Assembly: GCA_937934465.1 (NCBI GenBank)
Contig: CALGZO010000126.1
Coordinates: 1 to 11,652 of the forward strand
Source of the DNA: an uncultured Fimbriimonadales bacterium
GTDB taxonomy: Bacteria; Armatimonadota; Fimbriimonadia; Fimbriimonadales; GBS-DC
DNA length: 11,652 nt
Reading direction: 5' to 3'
Positions 5,884 through 11,652 of this stretch are shown here, piece after piece; the first letter of the stretch is position 1; each line of letters starts with the position of its first letter. Below the pieces are notes generated by a model. It was not told the origin of the DNA and did not search any database. It was given only the letters and a program-made list of their open reading frames with translations. The translations under genes were made by a program, and so were the position numbers.

Positions 5884-6636
5884 TCAGCTCGCCTCGTAGC
5901 CGTCAGGCAGTTTACGGAACTCCAGAAAGCCTATCGACAGTCCGCCGTGCACATACCACTCGACGCCTTCCTGCTGCGCAATCGCTTCGGTGTCGGGCGT
6001 GCCCCACTCCTCGCCGATGACAACGGGCGTCGCGTTCACGCCGACTTGGCGGAGCGTTTCCGCGCGCGCTTTGGCGCGACGCACATCATTAATGCCCAGT
6101 TTCAAGCCGATTTCCCCCACCATCACATGGTCGCCTTTCCACCAGATGAGGTCGGCGAGCAGCGGGTCGTTCTGCGGTTCGATATTGATGCCCTGCTGGA
6201 AGTAGGGCGCGAGCCATCGTGCGACCTGTTGGCGCACATGGGGTTCACCCCTGCCGCCGCCGTTGCCGCCGTAGAAGAGCGCGGGCGCACGCGCCACCAC
6301 ATCGCGTTCGTAGCGTTCGCCTTCGCGTCTGCCCGTCTCGCCCTGCTGCCAGTTCTCCAGCCGTTCAAGACGCCGCGCCATCTCGTGCCAAATCTGCACC
6401 AGCTCCTGAACCGTTGTGTCAGTGCGTCGCTGCGCTTCCACGAGTTCCTCAACGCGCTGTTCCGTGCGTCGCTGCGCTTCCGCGAGCGATTGCACTACCT
6501 CCACCAGCTGCTGGAACTTCTCAGGCAGCTCCATCCACTGCCGTCCAAGAATCGCCTCGCGCATGCGCTGACGCCATTCGGGTTTCTCTTCCAGTATCCG
6601 CAGCAGGTCCTCGAAGTCCGTCACCGTGAATGCCAT
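5884..6636 (-). CDS. Coiled-coil protein with a PD-(D/E)XK nuclease-like C-terminal domain
   Basis: 250 residues. The N-terminal part (about 40-95) is a coiled coil in which the phrase EAQRRT recurs with 14-residue spacing (53-58 and 67-72), the style of DUF3782-type proteins. The C-terminal part has a restriction-endonuclease-like order: Asp162 in LLADLIWW, then VGEIGLKL with Glu175. The classical E-x-K is altered (E-I-G-L-K), so catalysis may be lost or the Lys shifted to 179. Alpha-helix RRAKARAETLRQVG and strand TPVVIGEEW complete the fold. It starts 24 bp after the adaptor stop with a weak AGGGG, and its stop abuts the next ATG. Such proteins are abundant and little studied in thermophiles and cyanobacteria; function unknown. 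Confidence 0.75.
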   Translation of the reverse strand: MAFTVTDFEDLLRILEEKPEWRQRMREAILGRQWMELPEKFQQLVEVVQSLAEAQRRTEQRVEELVEAQRRTDTTVQELVQIWHEMARRLERLENWQQGETGRREGERYERDVVARAPALFYGGNGGGRGEPHVRQQVARWLAPYFQQGINIEPQNDPLLADLIWWKGDHVMVGEIGLKLGINDVRRAKARAETLRQVGVNATPVVIGEEWGTPDTEAIAQQEGVEWYVHGGLSIGFLEFRKLPDGYEAS

Positions 6637-6660
6637 CGTACAACCCCTACTTATGATACC

Positions 6661-8340
6661 TCACTCGTCGGCTGTTTCTTGCTCTTGGTCGCGGTCTCGG
6701 TCGATATCGAACTGGCGTCGCTGCGGACCTGTGAAGCGCGGTTTCAGCACCTTCTCGCCTTCGCGCAGTCCATCTAAGATTTCGGCGTGGCTCGCGTTGC
6801 GCAGCCCGATTTTGACGAACACCTTCTCGGTCTTCGGCTTGCCATCGGGTTCCGTCTGGTTGGGCACGATTCGCAGCACATACTCTCGGTTGTCTTCTTT
6901 GCCGATAGCCTCCAGAGGCAAGCGCAGCACATTGGCTTTGCGCTGGACGAAGATTCGGCAGCGTGCGGTCATACCAGGGCGCAAGGCGTCGTCGGTCTGG
7001 TTGAGGTAGACCTCGACGGCGAACTTCACGACGCCGAGCGCGGTGTTCTGTCCGCTGTTTTGCGCGGCGGGAGCAATCTTGCGCACCACACCTTTGAACT
7101 TGCGGTCGGGCAGGGCGTCGACCGTGATTTCCACGGGCATGCCCACGCGCACTTTGGCGACATCGAGTTCGTTGAGGTTGAGACGCACGCGCATTTGGGA
7201 GAGGTCAGCGACCTGCAAGATGGGCGTGCCTTCGCCGAAGCCCGTTGTGCCCGACATCACCAGCTCGCCGACCTCGCGGTAGCGGCGCGTCACCACGCCG
7301 CGGATGGGGGCGCGCACATCGGTCTCGGCGAACTGGATCCTCAGGTTCTGATAGTTGCTGACGGCTTGTCGCTCGTTGGCGCGGGCTTGCTTGAGTTCGA
7401 GTTGGCGCATCTCGATTTCACGCAGGCGCAGGCGGGCGTTTTGCAGCTCGGTCTGCGCGGCTTCGAGGGCTTGGCGTTTCAGCTCGTCCTGTACGGCGTT
7501 GGCGCGGGCGCGTTCCAGCTCCGCCTGCGCCGACTCCACCTGCGCTTGCGCGTTTTGGAGTTCGATCTGATGCTGTTGGGCGAGTTGCTGCTGACGCTGT
7601 TGGAGGTTGCGCAGTTGGCTCTCCGCGCTGACCAGTTGGGTCTGGGCGGCGTCCACCTGCTGGCGCGACACATAGCCTTTTTCCAGCAGGTTCTCAAGCC
7701 GTTCATAGTTGCGTCGCGCCTCTTGGAGGCGTGTCTCGGCGTCGCGCACGGCGTTAGCGACCTCCACGCGCTCTTGCGGGTGCTTCACCTCGCGCAGGAG
7801 CCGCAAGTTCTCTTGGGCGGTTTTGAGCGCGTTCTCGGCGTTGGTGAGCGCGGCTCGGGTGAGCGTGGGTTGGACATCCGCCTCGCGTTGCGCCCCTTCG
7901 TAGCGGATTTGCGCCTGACGCAGTTGCAGTCGCGCCTGCGCCGCTTCCAGCTCCAGCGCGATACGCGCTCGCTCCGCACTCGCCTGCGCCGACTCGACCT
8001 GCGCGCTGCCCTGCTCGACCTGTTGCTTAATCTCACGCGGGTCGATGCGCCCGAGCAGCTGACCCTGCTCTACCACGGCGCCCTCGTCCACCAGCAGCGA
8101 CTCGATTCGACCAGGCACACGCGATTTAATCTCCACTTGACGCACGGGTTCCAGCGCGCCTGACTCGCTGACCTCCACCGATATTTCGCCGCGCTCCACA
8201 GTGAAGGTGCGCTCGGGCAGGTTGACTGCCGCTTGCACGCGCTTACCCACGATAAATAGCGCCCCGCCGCCGCACACCAGCGCGCTGACGAGCGCGACCC
8301 CACAACCAATCAGACCTTTTCGCATCCGATGCCGTCCCAT
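6661..8340 (-). CDS. Periplasmic adaptor (membrane fusion) protein, HlyD/MacA type
   Basis: 559 residues. One N-terminal membrane anchor (about 8-31) is followed by the first lipoyl half (SRVPGRIESLLVDEGAVV, 73-90) and a very long Gln/Ala/Glu-rich coiled-coil region (about 102-335). The second lipoyl half (DVRAPIRGVVTRRYREVG, 341-358) precedes a beta-barrel (LNLNELDVAKVRVGMPVEI) and a membrane-proximal domain with LRPGMTARCRIFV. KGYVSRQQVD (221-230) resembles the adaptor hairpin-tip motif. Such proteins link an inner-membrane ABC or RND pump to an outer-membrane channel. The tail is strongly acidic (about 545-559). No pump or TolC gene lies beside it here; it heads a run with the nuclease-like and flavoprotein genes. 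The ATG at 8340 has a weak AGGG; Met6 is possible. Confidence 0.88.
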   Translation of the reverse strand: MGRHRMRKGLIGCGVALVSALVCGGGALFIVGKRVQAAVNLPERTFTVERGEISVEVSESGALEPVRQVEIKSRVPGRIESLLVDEGAVVEQGQLLGRIDPREIKQQVEQGSAQVESAQASAERARIALELEAAQARLQLRQAQIRYEGAQREADVQPTLTRAALTNAENALKTAQENLRLLREVKHPQERVEVANAVRDAETRLQEARRNYERLENLLEKGYVSRQQVDAAQTQLVSAESQLRNLQQRQQQLAQQHQIELQNAQAQVESAQAELERARANAVQDELKRQALEAAQTELQNARLRLREIEMRQLELKQARANERQAVSNYQNLRIQFAETDVRAPIRGVVTRRYREVGELVMSGTTGFGEGTPILQVADLSQMRVRLNLNELDVAKVRVGMPVEITVDALPDRKFKGVVRKIAPAAQNSGQNTALGVVKFAVEVYLNQTDDALRPGMTARCRIFVQRKANVLRLPLEAIGKEDNREYVLRIVPNQTEPDGKPKTEKVFVKIGLRNASHAEILDGLREGEKVLKPRFTGPQRRQFDIDRDRDQEQETADE

Positions 8341-8344
8341 CAGA

Positions 8345-8350
8345 ATTCTA
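8345..8350 (-). promoter_or_regulatory. Possible -10 box for the adaptor operon
   Basis: TAGAAT lies 4 nt upstream of the adaptor ATG on the minus strand, without a recognisable -35. A start at or just inside the coding region would follow. Weak evidence. Confidence 0.25.
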
Positions 8351-8361
8351 CCCTATGCAGG

Positions 8362-8367
8362 TACACT
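8362..8367 (+). promoter_or_regulatory. -10 box placed for a leaderless CHAD-protein transcript
   Basis: TACACT is separated from the ATG at 8375 by exactly 7 nt, so transcription would begin at or next to the start codon. No Shine-Dalgarno precedes that ATG and no good -35 is seen. Confidence 0.45.
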
Positions 8368-8374
8368 TTCGCGT

Positions 8375-9181
8375 ATGCGCAAGGAGGGCTACTGCGCGTT
8401 CGGGGCGCGCCAGACCGCGGACGCTGCGCAGGCGTTGCAGCGCGTGATGACAGAGTTCGACGCGCGCGACACCGCCGCGCTTGAGGACGCCCTGCACGCC
8501 GCGCATCGGCTGCAGACCTGTCTCACGCTGTTTCGCGGGTGCTACCCGAAAACGCGCATCGCGCTCTGGAAGCGTCGGCTGCGTCGCATCATCCGCGCGC
8601 TGAACGCCCTACGCGACCATCATCAGCTGATCCAACGCCTCGAGTCGCTCACGCCGCCGCCTGAACACCGACGGGGGGTGCAACGCGCTCGTTTGCGCGT
8701 GCGCCAACGCGCCGAGACCCACGCCGCCGCCTTGCAAAGTGCATGGCAACGGTGGCTCACTGCGCACGCCCCTCACGAGATTCAAGGCTTGTCTAAACGC
8801 TGGGTGGAGTCCTTCGGTGAAGAACCCATCGATGCGGCGTACTTAGAGCGTCAGTGGCGACAGTTCTCGCGCGAGCAGGCGTCGGCGTTGGAGGCGGACA
8901 CGCGCCAGTCGCTGGAGGTGCGCTGCGGGCGGCTTCGCGCCTGGCTGGAAGGCGCGTGCCTGCTGCACCCCCTAACCCCTCTGGGGCGGGACGAGCAACC
9001 GATTCGCGAGGCGCTTCGCCGACTGGAGTCGGAGCGGTGGGCGCAGCAGGCGCAGCGCACTCTGCACGCCATCGCCGAGAGTGAACGCGAGCAGATGCAA
9101 CGCTATGCAGGCAACCTACGCGGCTACACGCAGCTGCGCCGCGGCATCGAGTGGGCGATGCATCAAATCCTGCAGCGTTAG
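8375..9181 (+). CDS. CHAD-domain protein
   Basis: 268 residues from the ATG at 8375. An open frame extends further upstream but there it lies antisense to the adaptor's start. The CHAD signature appears as LHAAHRLQTCLTLFRG (40-55, replacing the usual VHxxRVxxRRLRxxLxLF), then Arg-rich helices and ALNALRDHHQLIQRLE (75-90), where Arg80-Asp81 match the LGxxRDxDV motif. A second half with many conserved-type basic residues follows. CHAD domains are helical and bind polyphosphate through lysines and arginines; this protein is a stand-alone CHAD without a CYTH domain. It has no signal peptide. It is divergent from the adaptor (34-bp gap) and its TAG overlaps the stop of the convergent HAF protein in TTAG. 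Confidence 0.82.
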   Translation: MRKEGYCAFGARQTADAAQALQRVMTEFDARDTAALEDALHAAHRLQTCLTLFRGCYPKTRIALWKRRLRRIIRALNALRDHHQLIQRLESLTPPPEHRRGVQRARLRVRQRAETHAAALQSAWQRWLTAHAPHEIQGLSKRWVESFGEEPIDAAYLERQWRQFSREQASALEADTRQSLEVRCGRLRAWLEGACLLHPLTPLGRDEQPIREALRRLESERWAQQAQRTLHAIAESEREQMQRYAGNLRGYTQLRRGIEWAMHQILQR

Positions 9182-10410
9182 CACCCTGCGCCGAAGTTGA
9201 ACAGCACAATCAGCAAGTCGGCGTCGTCCACGATGCCGTCGCAGTTGACATCCAAGCGCCCCAAGCCTTGCCCTGCCCGACCGAAGTTGAACAGCACTTG
9301 GAGCAAATCGGCGTCATCCACACAGCCACTCGCGTTCACATCGCCGTTATGCACGCTACAAGTGTCCAGCAGGAACGCTTCTGTGCGCTGTGTAGCGGCG
9401 TTGTAGCCGGCTCCCACAATGAATCGTCCGTCAGGCGAGATTGCGTTCGCGGAGTAGAGGCGGGAGCCATCGGTAAGCAATTGGGCGTAGACTGTGTTGA
9501 GGTTCTGCATGCCCGTTTGAGGCGTCCAGCGGTAGGCGCGTCCGTCGGAGTTGCCCACCACAATCTCGCCGTCGCCCGACACGCCGTAGGCGATGCTGCC
9601 GTCAGGGTCAGCGCCTGACAGCCAGCCCAAGTTCTGGGGCTGACCGTTCACCCAGCGGATGCTGGTGGAGGGTCCGTTCGCGTTGTCCGAGAGGGCATAG
9701 CCGACCACCACGCTGCCGTCGTTGGACGCCGCGAACGCCCAGCTACGGCGGTAGCCATCCACTGCGCCGAGTTGGTGGATGGTGTTGCCTCTCCAGTACA
9801 CGGCGCGCGCCTCTGGAATGCCCCCTTGACTGGTGTAGAACGCCGCGCCGACGACCACCTGCCCATCGCCCGACACGCCCCACGCGCGGCTGGCATTCGC
9901 GCCACTAAGCGTGCCCAAGTTGCGTATCACGCCGTTGTCCCAGCGCACGGCGATAAAGCTGTAGCCCCAGAACGCATGCCCCGAAATCACCGCGCCGTTT
10001 GCAGAAACGCCATACGCCTCACTCCAGGGAACATTCAACGCGCCCAGCGAGGTCATCTGTCCGTTCTGCCAGCGGAATCCCAAGAGGTTTCCATTGGTAT
10101 CGCTGGAATAGCCTACTATCGTTTGCCCATCGGCAGAGACGGCAGTACCCAGCGCCAAGACGCCGCCGATTGTGCCCAAATCCTGCATTCCGCTCTCGCG
10201 TGTCCAGCGAAATGCGCGCGGCGCAGAAGCGCGTGAAGTGCCCACCACAACGCGCCCGTCCGCTGACACGCCCGTCGCCTCGCTTTCGTATGCATCAGCA
10301 GAAACGACGCCCAGCCAAGTCAACGACTGCGCACCGCTGATACCGACCAACGCCAACGCGCTCATCAGCGCAAACACCGACCGATGTCTAATAACTGTCC
10401 ACATATTCAT
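9178..10410 (-). CDS. Secreted HAF-repeat protein with C-terminal dockerin-like calcium repeats
   Basis: 410 residues from the ATG at 10410. A signal peptide (about 3-27, cleavage near GISGA|QS) is followed by about seven repeats of the HAF type: GVSADGRVVVG, AVSADGQTIVG, GVSANGAVISG, GVSGDGQVVVG, ASNDGSVVVG, GVSGDGEIVVG and AISPDGRFIVG, each followed by a FRW/YRW strand. This predicts an extracellular beta-propeller. Residues 351-410 hold two dockerin-type calcium loops (DVNASGCVDDAD at 357 and DVNCDGIVDDAD at 387, 30 residues apart), each followed by LLxVLFNFG. Cellulosomal dockerins bind cohesins; in this setting the module more likely serves as a cell-surface or structural cap, which is inference. 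Met3 (10404) fits the -10 box better as a leaderless start. No cohesin gene is in the window. Confidence 0.9.
   Translation of the reverse strand: MNMWTVIRHRSVFALMSALALVGISGAQSLTWLGVVSADAYESEATGVSADGRVVVGTSRASAPRAFRWTRESGMQDLGTIGGVLALGTAVSADGQTIVGYSSDTNGNLLGFRWQNGQMTSLGALNVPWSEAYGVSANGAVISGHAFWGYSFIAVRWDNGVIRNLGTLSGANASRAWGVSGDGQVVVGAAFYTSQGGIPEARAVYWRGNTIHQLGAVDGYRRSWAFAASNDGSVVVGYALSDNANGPSTSIRWVNGQPQNLGWLSGADPDGSIAYGVSGDGEIVVGNSDGRAYRWTPQTGMQNLNTVYAQLLTDGSRLYSANAISPDGRFIVGAGYNAATQRTEAFLLDTCSVHNGDVNASGCVDDADLLQVLFNFGRAGQGLGRLDVNCDGIVDDADLLIVLFNFGAGC
9191..9343. repeat. Two DNA copies of the dockerin loop
   Basis: CCGAAGTTGAACAGCAC occurs at 9191-9207 and 9281-9297, 90 bp apart, with further similarity beyond, matching the 30-residue period of the two calcium loops. 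It indicates an internal duplication. Confidence 0.75.
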
Positions 10411-10416
10411 ATTATA
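10411..10416 (-). promoter_or_regulatory. -10 box of the HAF/dockerin gene
   Basis: A consensus TATAAT ends immediately before the first ATG (10410) and 6 nt before the second ATG (10404). Transcription starting at the usual distance would make a leaderless mRNA beginning at Met3. No convincing -35 or Shine-Dalgarno is visible. Confidence 0.55.
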
Positions 10417-10444
10417 ACCCGATTTTTGCCTGAACGCGATTCGG

Positions 10445-10450
10445 TATAAC
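10445..10450 (+). promoter_or_regulatory. -10 box of the four-helix membrane protein gene
   Basis: TATAAC followed by 7 nt and the ATG at 10458, again without a Shine-Dalgarno. It lies back to back with the HAF promoter in a 47-bp intergenic space. Confidence 0.5.
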
Positions 10451-10457
10451 CTATGCG

Positions 10458-10892
10458 ATGGAGTTTCTTGTGTATCAGCGGCGGATGATGTACCAGCTGC
10501 TATTTTGGGCGGGGTTGAACTTGGGCGTCGCTGCGCCGATGTGGTTCTCCACGCGCGAATGGGTGCGCTCGTTCGGCGGCATGACGGCGGCGTGGGCAGT
10601 AATCAACGCGCTGATAGCCCTGTTCGCGCTGCGAGGCGTGCAGAAAAAGGCGCAGCAGCAGGCTGACGCCGACACAGTGCGCGGCTGGATGCGTCAACTG
10701 GCGCGGCTGCTGTGGATTAACGCCGCGCTGGATGGCGTGTACATACTGGTCGGCGTCGGGCTGATACTGTGGGCGCCTGCAAATCCGATGCTGAACGCCT
10801 TCGGCTGGGCAGTGGTCGTTCAAGGCGCGTTTTTGTTGGCGTTTGACGCCTATCACGGGCTGCGACTGCCCCGAAGGGTTACAATTGGCTAA
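10458..10892 (+). CDS. Small integral membrane protein, four predicted helices (possibly DUF6992)
   Basis: 144 residues. Hydrophobic segments fall at about 13-29 (LLFWAGLNLGVAAPMWF), 42-58 (MTAAWAVINALIALFAL), 85-107 (LLWINAALDGVYILVGVGLILW) and 112-130. A charged Lys/Gln/Asp loop (60-75) joins helices 2 and 3. The pattern WxxxNLxxxxPMW near the N-terminus and NAALDxxYxxxGxxL in helix 3 recalls the uncharacterised DUF6992 family, from memory and unconfirmed. No catalytic motif. Alone on its transcript at the start; the next gene's promoter overlaps its 3' end. Function unknown. Confidence 0.78.
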   Translation: MEFLVYQRRMMYQLLFWAGLNLGVAAPMWFSTREWVRSFGGMTAAWAVINALIALFALRGVQKKAQQQADADTVRGWMRQLARLLWINAALDGVYILVGVGLILWAPANPMLNAFGWAVVVQGAFLLAFDAYHGLRLPRRVTIG

Positions 10893-10907
10893 CAGCACTG
10901 GTATAAT
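10879..10907 (+). promoter_or_regulatory. Sigma-70-type promoter of the exonuclease-fold gene
   Basis: TTACAA (10879-10884), a 17-nt spacer, TATAAT (10902-10907). It begins inside the 3' end of the membrane protein gene. The start would be near 10914, giving a short leader with GGAGG before the ATG at 10931. The heptamer AGCACTG occurs on both sides of the -10 box (10894-10900 and 10912-10918), a possible operator. Confidence 0.7.
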
Positions 10908-10930
10908 AATTAGCACTGAAGGAGGGAACT

Positions 10931-11458
10931 ATGAACATCGTCTACTTTGATGTGGAGACGCAACGCTTAGCGGACGAGGTGGGCGGTTGGGACTATATTG
11001 ACCGCATGGGGCTGGCAGTGGCAGTGACCTACAGCACCGCGCGAGGCGGCTTCGAGTATTACACGGAAGAGAATGTGAACGCGCTGATTGACGAGCTCGT
11101 ACACGCCGACTTGGTGGTGGGGTTCAACATCCTGCATTTCGATTACACAGTGTTGCGCCCGTACACCACGCGCGACTTGCAGCAACTGCCCAGCCTTGAT
11201 ATTATGTGTGAAATCCAGCGTCAACTGGGGCATCGGGTGAAGTTGGAGAACTGTGCGAATGCGACTCTGGGCGTATCTAAAGGCGGCGACGGCGTGCAGG
11301 CGGTGCAGTGGTTCCGACAGGGGCTAATCGACCAAGTCGCACGCTACTGCATGCAGGATGTAGACATCGTGCGTCGCTTGCACGAGTATGGGCGTAAGCA
11401 TCAGCAGTTGCTGGTGGATACCTACAGCGGTCGCAAGATTGTGCCAGTAAGCTGGTAG
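10931..11458 (+). CDS. DEDDy 3'-5' exonuclease-fold (RNase H-like, YprB-type) protein
   Basis: 175 residues, preceded by AAGGAGG at a good distance. All exonuclease motifs of the DnaQ/RNase H-like superfamily can be seen: Exo I as YFDVET (Asp7, Glu9), Exo II as GFNILHFD (Asn66, Asp71), and Exo III as YCMQD (Tyr139, Asp143), the Y-x-x-x-D form. It therefore carries a full set of metal-binding acids and is probably active on DNA or RNA ends. It is a single-domain version, short compared with DnaQ or polymerase proofreading domains, and close to the YprB/ribonuclease-H-like group whose substrate is mostly unknown. It converges on gpsA, with one base between the two stop codons. Confidence 0.85.
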   Translation: MNIVYFDVETQRLADEVGGWDYIDRMGLAVAVTYSTARGGFEYYTEENVNALIDELVHADLVVGFNILHFDYTVLRPYTTRDLQQLPSLDIMCEIQRQLGHRVKLENCANATLGVSKGGDGVQAVQWFRQGLIDQVARYCMQDVDIVRRLHEYGRKHQQLLVDTYSGRKIVPVSW

Positions 11459-11459
11459 G

Positions 11460-11652
11460 CTATAGGGCGCGCACTTCGAACTCGCGCTCGCCTTTTGGGG
11501 GGCGTGTCATAAGGCTTTGGAGCGCGTCGTGCAGGGCGCGCTCGCCGCGCAGGATGGAAGCGATAGCGTTCAGCAGGGGCATCTCCACGCCGAGTTGCGC
11601 CGCGAGCGACTGCGCCACGAGCGCGGTGGGGTAGCCCTCCGCCACTTGCCCC
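11460..11652 (-). CDS. gpsA: NAD(P)H-dependent glycerol-3-phosphate dehydrogenase, C-terminal end (partial)
   Basis: Only the last 63 residues are in the window; the gene enters from the right edge. The stretch GQVAEGYPTALVAQSLA, then LGVEMPLLNAIASILRG and a terminal ALQSLMTRPPKGE, follows the pattern of the GpsA C-terminal domain (G-x-V-x-E-G-x-x-T-A and the LGVEMPI-type helix). GpsA reduces dihydroxyacetone phosphate to sn-glycerol-3-phosphate for membrane lipid synthesis. The extreme C-terminus (EREFEVRAL) is not diagnostic. Confidence 0.85.
   Translation of the reverse strand, partial: GQVAEGYPTALVAQSLAAQLGVEMPLLNAIASILRGERALHDALQSLMTRPPKGEREFEVRAL

Noticed and set aside
5680..6777. Plus-strand open frame of 365 codons opposite the flavoprotein and nuclease-like genes
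   Set aside because: Antisense to two well-supported coupled genes; no RBS or recognisable motif.
6787..8163. Long plus-strand open frame (458 codons) within the adaptor gene
   Set aside because: It is antisense to a clear HlyD/MacA-type gene; Leu/Arg/His-rich translation is typical of the mirror of a Gln/Ala/Glu coiled coil in GC-rich DNA.
8201..8374. Longer N-terminus for the CHAD protein starting at 8201
   Set aside because: It would overlap the adaptor's start antisense; the added residues look non-coding and the ATG at 8375 is matched by a -10 box at leaderless distance.
1..11652. Phage, defence or secretion-system cluster
   Set aside because: The genes are metabolic, surface or uncharacterised; no integrase, transposase, methylase or toxin-antitoxin pair is visible.

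Overview
This is a bacterial chromosomal segment with GC-rich genes packed tightly on both strands. The best guess is Armatimonadota or a related deep-branching, possibly thermophilic lineage. That guess rests on the look of the secreted HAF-repeat protein, which ends in two dockerin-like calcium loops and a terminal FNFGAGC, and on leaderless-looking starts beside housekeeping genes with near-consensus sigma-70 promoters. No rRNA or tRNA gene is present to confirm it.

Left part (1-4560, minus strand). speD (AdoMet decarboxylase, polyamine synthesis) overlaps metX (homoserine acyltransferase, methionine synthesis) by 4 bp. speD has a nearly perfect promoter followed by a leader of about 315 nt that folds into a nested, branched structure; I match it to no known riboswitch. 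Below metX lies a frameshifted remnant of a sigma-70 region-4 helix-turn-helix gene. Next comes a large secreted protein of unknown function with its own promoter, and then the first 14 codons of another probable secreted protein.

Middle (4560-8340). A gene-free repeat island (about 4567-4921) holds a 75-bp direct repeat, a tandem of 40-bp hairpin units, and a roughly 257-bp segment bounded by 22-bp inverted ends that looks like a MITE. One end of it supplies the last codons and stop of a YpdA/thioredoxin-reductase-like flavoprotein. That flavoprotein is the last gene of an apparent minus-strand operon: membrane-fusion (HlyD/MacA-type) adaptor, coiled-coil PD-(D/E)XK-like protein, flavoprotein. 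The reductase lacks the Cys14 of characterised YpdA, and the adaptor has no pump gene within the window.

Right part (8340-11652). A CHAD-domain protein (plus) converges with the HAF/dockerin secreted protein (minus), and their stop codons overlap in the 4 bases TTAG. The HAF gene is divergent from a small four-helix membrane protein across only 47 bp that hold two -10 boxes. A DEDDy exonuclease-fold protein follows with a clear promoter and RBS, and it converges on the 3' end of gpsA at the window edge with 1 bp between the stops.

The strongest candidates for something undescribed are the speD leader RNA, the TIR-bounded repeat element that reshaped a gene end, and the pattern of -10 boxes set 6-7 nt from start codons.
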